Positions 57,533-64,000 of a stretch of DNA of 64,000 nucleotides are shown here, piece after piece. The notes beneath the pieces are model-generated. The model made no database searches. It saw nothing but the letters and a program-made list of their open reading frames with translations, and was not told where the DNA came from. Source of the DNA: Polytrichum commune (Eukaryota > Streptophyta > Polytrichopsida > Polytrichales > Polytrichaceae); NCBI GenBank assembly GCA_950295325.1, contig OX485805.1:53778758-53842757 (forward strand), read 5' to 3'. The stretch's first letter is position 1. Every line of letters begins with the position of its first letter. The translations under genes were made by a program, and so were the position numbers.

Positions 57533-60441
57533 TTGGCACACATGAACCCTACCCCACCATATTCCATCTACATTTGGACAAGTTTGTCCTTATTCCCACT
57601 AGAAATATGGTGGGTGAGCAATTTACATGGAAACTAACCCTAAGTCAACACAAAAATTCAAGTCTCATGTGTCATCTTAGTGATATTCTAGTGCAACCAA
57701 CATGAACTGTAGCTCATGAGCTAGTGGAGTTGTGTACAACCGGACCTCAAATTTTCATTAGCATCATATTGAATATGAGGTTTACTACTCCTGAGCAGTG
57801 TTCAAGATTGAAGGCCTCATATGATTTATATTTTGAAGGGCTCTCAAATTTTAGCCCTTTAGTTGAAGGGTTGGTTCAAATCCAAGACGTTAATCTAAGA
57901 ATATAGAAATGAAATACAAAACTCATATTAAACTTGTGCATGAATTATATGATACATGTTTCCAGTACAATGTGAAAAATTAAGAATCAACCACCTAACT
58001 CCACTTCTTGTAGTGACAATGCCCTACGCTTGTTGGTTCTTGTGGTGGGCAGATTATATTGAGGACTTCAAGTGATGTCTTGATTTTCAATTTGGAGTTG
58101 CGTTTTGAAGGGTTGTTTTCAGAGAGGTATATTTTGAAGGGCCAAATTGCATTTGAAGGGCATGGAAGACTTCAAACTTGAAGACTGCTTCTGAGCCCTG
58201 ATTGAAGCGTTAACATGGAAAAGTAAAGTGACTATGCAAGTTTCTGGTACTGACATCGGATGCCCTTGTCCAATGCAACACCTGCAATCACAGCTGCGAA
58301 CTTTAACTTATACTTCGCCCCCTTCAGATGGTGCCAACACTAATGCTAAGTTATTCATCCACACGCAGTTGTTTCACAATTCATTGGTGGCTTCTCAAAG
58401 AAATTTATTCCTCCTCCATAAGGTTCAAGTTTTGTAGTTCACCTGCATAAGTAATCCTCACTGGCAGGTAGCAGTTGGTGAGCAATGCAATAACATCATT
58501 GAAATCCGAGTCTTGAAATTCACAATTCATGTTTTGTTTCATTTGAAGGTTTTCATAGGAGCAAGTTTCTTGTTTATGCTAAATGTGCATCATGCAAAGA
58601 TCATAGCAAATAAATTTCATACCCTTCAAACAAAACGTTTCCACAGTTCTTGATCTTCTGAAGTATTTTTCGTATTTCATTTTTCAAATTATATTAGAGG
58701 AAAATATTCACTTTCCTTGTAGTTACTTTAAATAGAACTGTAGTTTTGTTATCACTACGTAGCTACAAAGTAGTGTCCTAGTGCTTGGGATTAGTACTTG
58801 GGACATAAAATCTATAAAACCAATTCTTGTTTTTGTTTTTTTGAAAAGAAAATTGGTGTGTATCAATATTCACCTCTTGAGACATTTTGGTGCTAGAAAA
58901 ATAAGGTCTACTATGAAGTCATTCATTGCAAATGGTCTTCTATATGTGCCATGTGGCATCATTGTTGTCATCAAAGCGCATCTCACTAAACCACTTGGCA
59001 TGAGATGTCTCTGTGTTCAAAATGAAGTATTGTGAAATCAATCACATGATTATGTGGCATCACCTTTGTCATTGACATGCATCACACCATGCCATTTGTC
59101 ATGATCACACATTCATTCATAAAATATTAAGTATATGCCACACATCATGTAGCATGCCACTTGCGATTGTGTTGCTATGGCACTATCATACAATATCAAT
59201 AAAATTTTAAGGCATTCCGAGTTGAAATGTGGTCCTCATTGTTTAATATTCATTGTATTCCAATATCGATGCACTATTCACTCCAAATGATGTAGTTTCA
59301 CTTGAGGGACCATTCTATGTATATTTTGAATAGCACATGTAATAAACATGTATTTAGAGGCCCAAGTAGAGTATTTTTTGTTTTAGATTTGTAGGACCTC
59401 ACCAAGTAATTTCTTAAATCCATGGCTTAAAAGGCTCATTAATTTACTTCAATTAAAGACAATTGTGTCAATCATAAAGATTACAAAGCATATGTTGAAA
59501 GGCAAAACTTGAAAATAAAATTTCATAAACACATGTCGTAGGATTTAATGTTGAGCTATTACATCAAACTCAATGAGAGCACTAAGGTCACCACTCTCCA
59601 AGGTGTAAACATTTTTCACTGTATCATTGTTAACGATTGTACTAATGTTGTTCTTTATGACTATCCACTTTGAAGCCTTGTGGTCTCACTTTAGCTTTGA
59701 GTCCCCTTTAGATTTAAAGGACCAACTAAAGAACACTATATGGATGTATAATCATTTGTTCTTTTTGTTGATACATAGGTTTGTTCAACAAACCTTTTTA
59801 TTGCCTTTGAGAATCTTCACCCAAATCCCTCACCCATGCTAGCAATAGTTGCCGTTGATATTCCCTTCCTTCTCCATAGTCTTTCAGCCTATGTTAGATT
59901 TGACTTGACATGTGAAGATGAGGTGTTTGGACAAGTCTTTAGCTGTAACAAAATAGGCAACCACACTTGAATCTAGCCCTACAACTTGAGTGTTAGAGCT
60001 TGAAAAATATGAACCTCCCACTTGAATTTCTTATGTTACTTTAACATTTACCTGCAGATGTTCCTTCTAGTTGGAACCATGATATTTTATTTTGAACCAG
60101 TAGTCAAACTAATGTGCTTTGTGGCATTAGAAGAGATGAGAACCCCTCAACGCTCTGGCGCACCATGTTCTGAGCTCAGCCACATTCTTGGTTGAATCCA
60201 TCTACTCTCCTTGAAATGGTTAGGCTTGTCTGTCAAACCTAGTACCGATTCTTTGGGCACACCTATCGAACTAGTTGGAACTGTGAGGCGAGCTCCACAG
60301 TGTGAGATATCTGTTACCCTAGCGATCCTGATAATGCCTCTCTCAAAGATTCAAGGTTTTGCATCTCAGTTAATGTTGAGAGAGGATAGGTGATGGAGAT
60401 TGAGTTGACCACACTCACACCTGGAATTTGCTCTGAAGCTC
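57533..60441. other. No gene recognised
   Basis: AT-rich. TTTTGAAGGGC and similar words recur at 57832, 58106, 58134 and 58153. A TTCTTGTAGTG (58005-58015) looks like a CACTA 3' end without a partner. Short open frames have no domain. Confidence 0.4.
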
Positions 60442-60443
60442 TA

Positions 60444-60996
60444 CAGCAATCTCCCGCTTAAGTACGCACCCGTTTAAGTGCACAATTTTTTTGACAAAAA
60501 TTAGGGTTCATATTTTATTGTTTGAACATGTCATGCAGTGTCATTTGTTGCAAATGTATGGTTTTTTTGTGCTTGACATTCAATGTCAGTTTGTTAATGT
60601 TTCGCTAAAACGTCTCAAATGATTGTCGCAGTTCATCATACATTTGTCCAGCTTCCGTTTGAACATGAGAGCGCAACAATTGGTCATCGATGTTGAGGAT
60701 AATGTTGTGTAGACCTTCAAAGCCTTTGAAGTTGGTAGCACTTTTAGATTCATAAATGTCTTGATAGGCTGGATTTCGTCATCGATAGGTGGTTCTTCTT
60801 CAATTTTCATCGTTTCTAAAACTTCATCAATGTCCTCCGACATAACAACACAATATTCTTCGTTGTTTGCATCATCGATATTTTTAAAACCGCTCATTCC
60901 TTCTAGTTCGATTAGAATCTGCAAAGTACGCACCTACCAACTAAGTGCGCACCAACGATTCTAGTTCATAGTGTGTACCTAATCGGGAGACTAGTG
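60444..60996 (-). mobile_element. pogo/Tigger-like derivative, copy 2 (553 bp)
   Basis: Left end CAGCAATCTCCCGCTTAAGT; right end, reversed, CACTAGTCTCCCGATTAGGT. Flanked by TA (60442-60443, 60997-60998). The first 260 bp are very similar to copy 1 at 56526 in direct orientation. Internally deleted. Confidence 0.85.
60586..60933 (-). pseudogene. pogo transposase C-terminal fragment
   Basis: Minus-strand frame of 115 residues with an acidic stretch (E-E-Y-C-V-V-M-S-E-D-I-D-E-V-L-E-T-M), then P-P-I-D-D-E-I, ending in a basic helix (F-K-R-K-L-D-K). Its 3' part matches the corresponding region of copy 1. Position next to pogo ends suggests the C-terminal tail of the transposase, after the lost catalytic domain. 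The function of the tail is unknown. Confidence 0.45.
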
Positions 60997-60998
60997 TA

Positions 60999-61440
60999 AT
61001 TGACTACGATTCTCTACCGATTAGGTGCCACTTTTGTTTGTCAACAAAGCACCTGATCAAGAGTTGTAAAGAAATCCAACCAAGAGGTATGGTTCCAGGG
61101 CCTCAGCTGCATGCTGTGGTTTGGGGCATTACACTCGTAGAGAATGTAGCTAGACGAATGCGAGAACTCAAGACTAATCTACCTAGGCAGACAACTTCTA
61201 AAATTCGAAACCCCAGCCCTCCCACTTCAGAGAAGATTACCAGTGTTGTTGACCAGCTCTTTTCAGCTTCTGGTCCAAAGGAACTAACACCCGGATCAAG
61301 TTAATTGGTGGAGGATGCTGACTTCATTTTGGTTACTCGTAGACGGGCCAAATCAGAAGGATGGAGGCACCTCAAAGTCCAACGAACTCAACATGGGTCC
61401 AAGTGAGGAGATTCTCTTTCCACCTCTCCTCAAGGTACTA
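60999..61440. other. No gene recognised
   Basis: Between the pogo copy and the LINE tail. An 88-residue plus-strand frame (61038-61304) has a basic middle and no domain; it is left uncalled. Confidence 0.35.
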
Positions 61441-62920
61441 TACTAAAATTTTTTTTGGTGTATATATATATATTTGTATTTTATTTTGAGACAGAAGGCC
61501 AAAAAGCCAACACCAAATACATTAAGAAACAAAGGAAAATACTTCCATCATGAGGGGAGGTGGGGGCCCTCAGACGGGAAACACCGTCACATAAAAGTAA
61601 CACCAACAGACTACCTCCCGGACCCATCAGACCAAGGACAACTCCAACCCCATCTACCAAGGACAACCCCCAAGCCATCAAACTGACCAACTAAGAGTTG
61701 TGCTGCCTAACTATGTTGTTGTTTTCAATTCCAAGCGATATTCATATTGTCCCTTCTACAAAGGACATTCTTAGCACCCCAAGTTTGGTTGAAGCCTTGG
61801 AGCATAGCTTTAGCAGGGAAGTTGCTAATCTTAATTTGCTTAACCACCCGTTCCCATGTTGCCTTGGCGTACATGATGAGTTCATCCCAGATAAGGTGTT
61901 TGACCTTAGACTCGTGGCAATGTTCATGGTTGAACACTTTGTCATTGCACTCAATCCAAATAGTCCAAAGCATAACACCACAAAGATGGTGCCAAATTTT
62001 GATCTTTTTGACGAATTTCTTAGGAATCCTTTCCCCAAACAAAGTTTGTTTCCAATGAAAACTATCATAGTTGCCGGTTCGAACCCCACATAGTTCATGC
62101 ATGATGAACATGGCCCACCTCTAGGCTTTCCTCGCTTGAATGCAATCCCAAATTTTATGTTTGACTGATTCACTCGTGTTTGAGAGGCAAAAGATGCATT
62201 GCTTAGAAATGGAAGCCGGTGTGATGCAAGCCCTCCATCCGTTAACTGCCACGGCTTTATGCCAAATGGACCACGTGAAAGCAACTTCCTTCCTAGACCG
62301 AAGCGGATTCCACACATGGGACCACTAGAACTTGTAGTTCCCCAGTAGATAGCCCTGCCATTTGTCCGTTGTATGTGTGGTCCCCGAGTTCCTGTTGATG
62401 ATAGAGTCTCTTCCAAATTCCGTGGTATGGTTAAGAAAACGATACCCCTGTACCCAACGCCAATGATCCGGGTCCTAGCTAAGAGTGGCCGGTTTGCCAT
62501 AAAAGAAGTTGATTTCTTCATTTTTTGAATGATTATAACCTCATGAAAAAAACCAACCATGTCCCTAGTGGGGATTTCCCATTCGCTAAGACATTGGAAA
62601 TGGGTGCCAACCATGAAGCATTGGACCTGGAGAGGCATGAGAAGATGGTGAAGGCGCATGCAGGGAGGAGTAAAACCGGTCAATAATAGCAATACAAAGG
62701 TAGGGACCTCCCCATCTTTATAGAACCCAATCCATTGTCCAAAGTGGGTGGTATCTGGATCATCTTCCAATAAGTGTCGTCATTGTCCCATAAGTTTGTC
62801 CGTAAGTATGGTCTAGTCACCGGCCTCTATTGGCATAAGGATTAAATTTCTCCTATGCTTTATCCCAAAAGGGAAAGGTCCGGTGTTCACTATTCTGGAT
62901 ATTCCTAGGAGATAGACAAA
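61441..62920 (-). mobile_element. LINE (non-LTR retrotransposon) 3' portion
   Basis: Minus-strand coding remnants end near 61725 and are followed by a 3' untranslated stretch. That stretch closes with an A/T-rich tail (TATATATATATA and A-rich on the minus strand, 61441-61495). The coding part shows the zinc-binding domain that ends many plant LINE ORF2 proteins. The 5' part, including endonuclease and most of the reverse transcriptase, is absent: a 5'-truncated or decayed copy. It borders an inverted LTR fragment near 62920. Confidence 0.7.
61725..62770 (-). pseudogene. LINE ORF2 C-terminus with zf-RVT domain
   Basis: Across two frames the minus strand reads V-A-F-T-W-S-I-W-H-K-A-V-A-V-N-G-W, then C-I-F-C, then S-V-K-H-K-I-W-D-C (62315-62121). 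This matches the reverse-transcriptase zinc-binding module (W...W, C-x2-C, H-x4-C) at the end of plant LINE ORF2. It continues as M-L-W-T-I-W-I-E-C-N-D-K-V-F-N (62111-61725), the usual tail. Upstream to 62770 the frames are shifted and carry stops. Confidence 0.7.
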
Positions 62921-62955
62921 AGGTTTCTTGACGGTGGGGTAGGGGCCCTGCCCAA
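62921..62955 (-). repeat. Inverted LTR-related fragment, left half
   Basis: AGGTTTCTTGACGGTGGGG is the reverse complement of text inside the solo LTRs (about 655-690). It is cut at CCCAA by the solo LTR and resumes at 63934. Confidence 0.65.
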
Positions 62956-63928
62956 TGTCGCAACCCTTGCTAGCCCCCTTAGCAATCTTGCCAATTTTCC
63001 TTTCTAGCAAAGGTTACGAGCGCTAACCCTTCGCATACCGCCATGCTAATGGTTAGCTCCTCTTACCCCGGACCATATAATTCAAAGGAGGGGAACCAAC
63101 CCTCCTACTTTGCTTTCGGGACTCACCCCTTAATCGGTAACCCATTTCTTCGATGTGGACTTCCATCCATGGAAGTCCCATCTTATGTTGATCATCGCAT
63201 TGCCGGAGCAACACTACAACAACCCGAACCATTCTAGGCAACTATGGCCTCACAATGGGCCAAAGCCCATGGAGGCCGTGCCGTTCGGCTCGGGTGGGTG
63301 AGGCCACACCACCTCACCCATATAAGCCTCTAGGACTCTACGCGGGGCCCCTACCCCACCGTCAACCAACCTCTTGTCTCTCTACCAAGAGTTGGGGCCA
63401 AGTGGACATTTTCCCTTAGCCGCTGCGCCTAGAAGCCCCCAGCAGCTTCAGACCATCATAACTTCCTTGTATGATGTCGAATGCTAACACTTGACCACTC
63501 CATCTTCATCTACGCTTCACGTAGATACCGATGGACTCCTCACTTGCCCCATTCGGGCAAGTGGTGAGGAAGTTATGCCTGTTTGAACCTTGGCAGTCCC
63601 GGGAATCACTCCCAGGCACTGCTGCACCAGGGCGCTGTCCCGGGACAGCACCCCACTCAAATGGCCATAACTCCTAGCTCACACCTCCGATTGAGGTGTT
63701 CTTGAGCATTCTAGAATCACCACGCCATGGGCTACGCATAGCTCATGGCCTTACCCTTGTGCCTCCTAGTCTCCGTGGGTGGGAGGCGTTCCCAACGCCC
63801 GGGGCCCTCACCCACACTAGGATCACTTGGGCCCTCTCACCAACGGCGCCACAAGTCCCGGGTGTCACTCCGGGGTCCCCCTTGTGCCCATGGTGTTTCG
63901 GCCACTCCTCATGGAGAGGTGCGCGACA
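62956..63928. mobile_element. Solo LTR, 973 bp, second copy
   Basis: Starts TGTCGC, ends GCGACA, and is flanked by the 5-bp direct repeat CCCAA (62951-62955 and 63929-63933). Same family as 264-1220 and very similar throughout; it has an extra CTGCACCAGGGCG-type insertion near 63620. No internal sequence is attached. Confidence 0.92.
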
Positions 63929-63933
63929 CCCAA

Positions 63934-64000
63934 AGTCCTAGAGGCTTATATGAGTGAGACGGCGTTGCCGACCACCCCCACCTGGAGCATATTTGGCAAC
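63934..64000 (-). repeat. Inverted LTR-related fragment, right half
   Basis: AGTCCTAGAGGCTTATATGA continues, in reverse orientation, the LTR text interrupted at 62955. An older relative of the LTR was therefore the target of the younger one. It runs off the window. Confidence 0.65.

Noticed and set aside
61742-62770. A single 342-residue protein on the minus strand
   Set aside because: The recognisable LINE motifs (zinc-binding domain and tail) are in other frames over the same bases, so this long frame is mostly out of register.
264-63928. The two near-identical 1-kb direct repeats as the LTRs of one 63-kb element
   Set aside because: Each copy has its own, different 5-bp target duplication (CCTGG and CCCAA), and unrelated elements and genes lie between them. 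They are independent solo LTRs.

Overview
The window is nuclear DNA of a land plant. It holds two intact, spliced xyloglucan endotransglucosylase/hydrolase (XTH) genes with plant-type GT-AG introns, set in low-GC DNA full of plant-type transposons. The mix (a gypsy element carrying a DNA methyltransferase, pogo-like elements, a very long unfamiliar transposase) makes me favour a seed-free plant (bryophyte, lycophyte or fern). That is inference; no species can be named.

1-5.4 kb: a decayed minus-strand Ty3/gypsy retrotransposon with gag, protease, a captured C5-cytosine DNA methyltransferase, a reverse-transcriptase stub and an integrase. A solo LTR with a perfect 5-bp target duplication sits inside the integrase. 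5.4-11.1 kb: a 5.7-kb DNA transposon with matching terminal inverted repeats, an 8-bp target duplication and one ~1,500-codon transposase-like reading frame broken by four lesions. I do not recognise the family; its catalytic-core pattern is loosely P/THAP9-like. At least three shorter relatives with their own 8-bp duplications lie at 39.8, 49.2 and 53.7 kb; the last keeps a piece resembling the transposase C-terminus.

15.7-17.8 kb and 45.2-47.0 kb: the two XTH genes, same strand, four exons each with identical intron phases and identical lengths for exons 2 and 3, so a diverged duplicate pair now 27 kb apart. They encode secreted cell-wall enzymes that cut and rejoin xyloglucan.

The DNA between and after them is almost entirely mobile: a PIF/Harbinger element with both of its genes (34.7-38.1 kb) nested in a Mutator-like element with 145-bp inverted repeats; a Harbinger deletion derivative at 20.1 kb; two further short element families sharing the GGGCCnnTTyACAC terminus; a hAT remnant at 31.2 kb; a 365-bp fold-back Mutator-like element at 25.2 kb; a family of short CTACACTAAATA-ended elements that repeatedly host other insertions; two pogo-like derivatives (56.5 and 60.4 kb); a LINE 3' end (61.4-62.9 kb); and a second solo LTR (63 kb) of the same family as the one at the left edge, inserted in an inverted LTR relative. 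No rRNA, tRNA or CRISPR feature was found.
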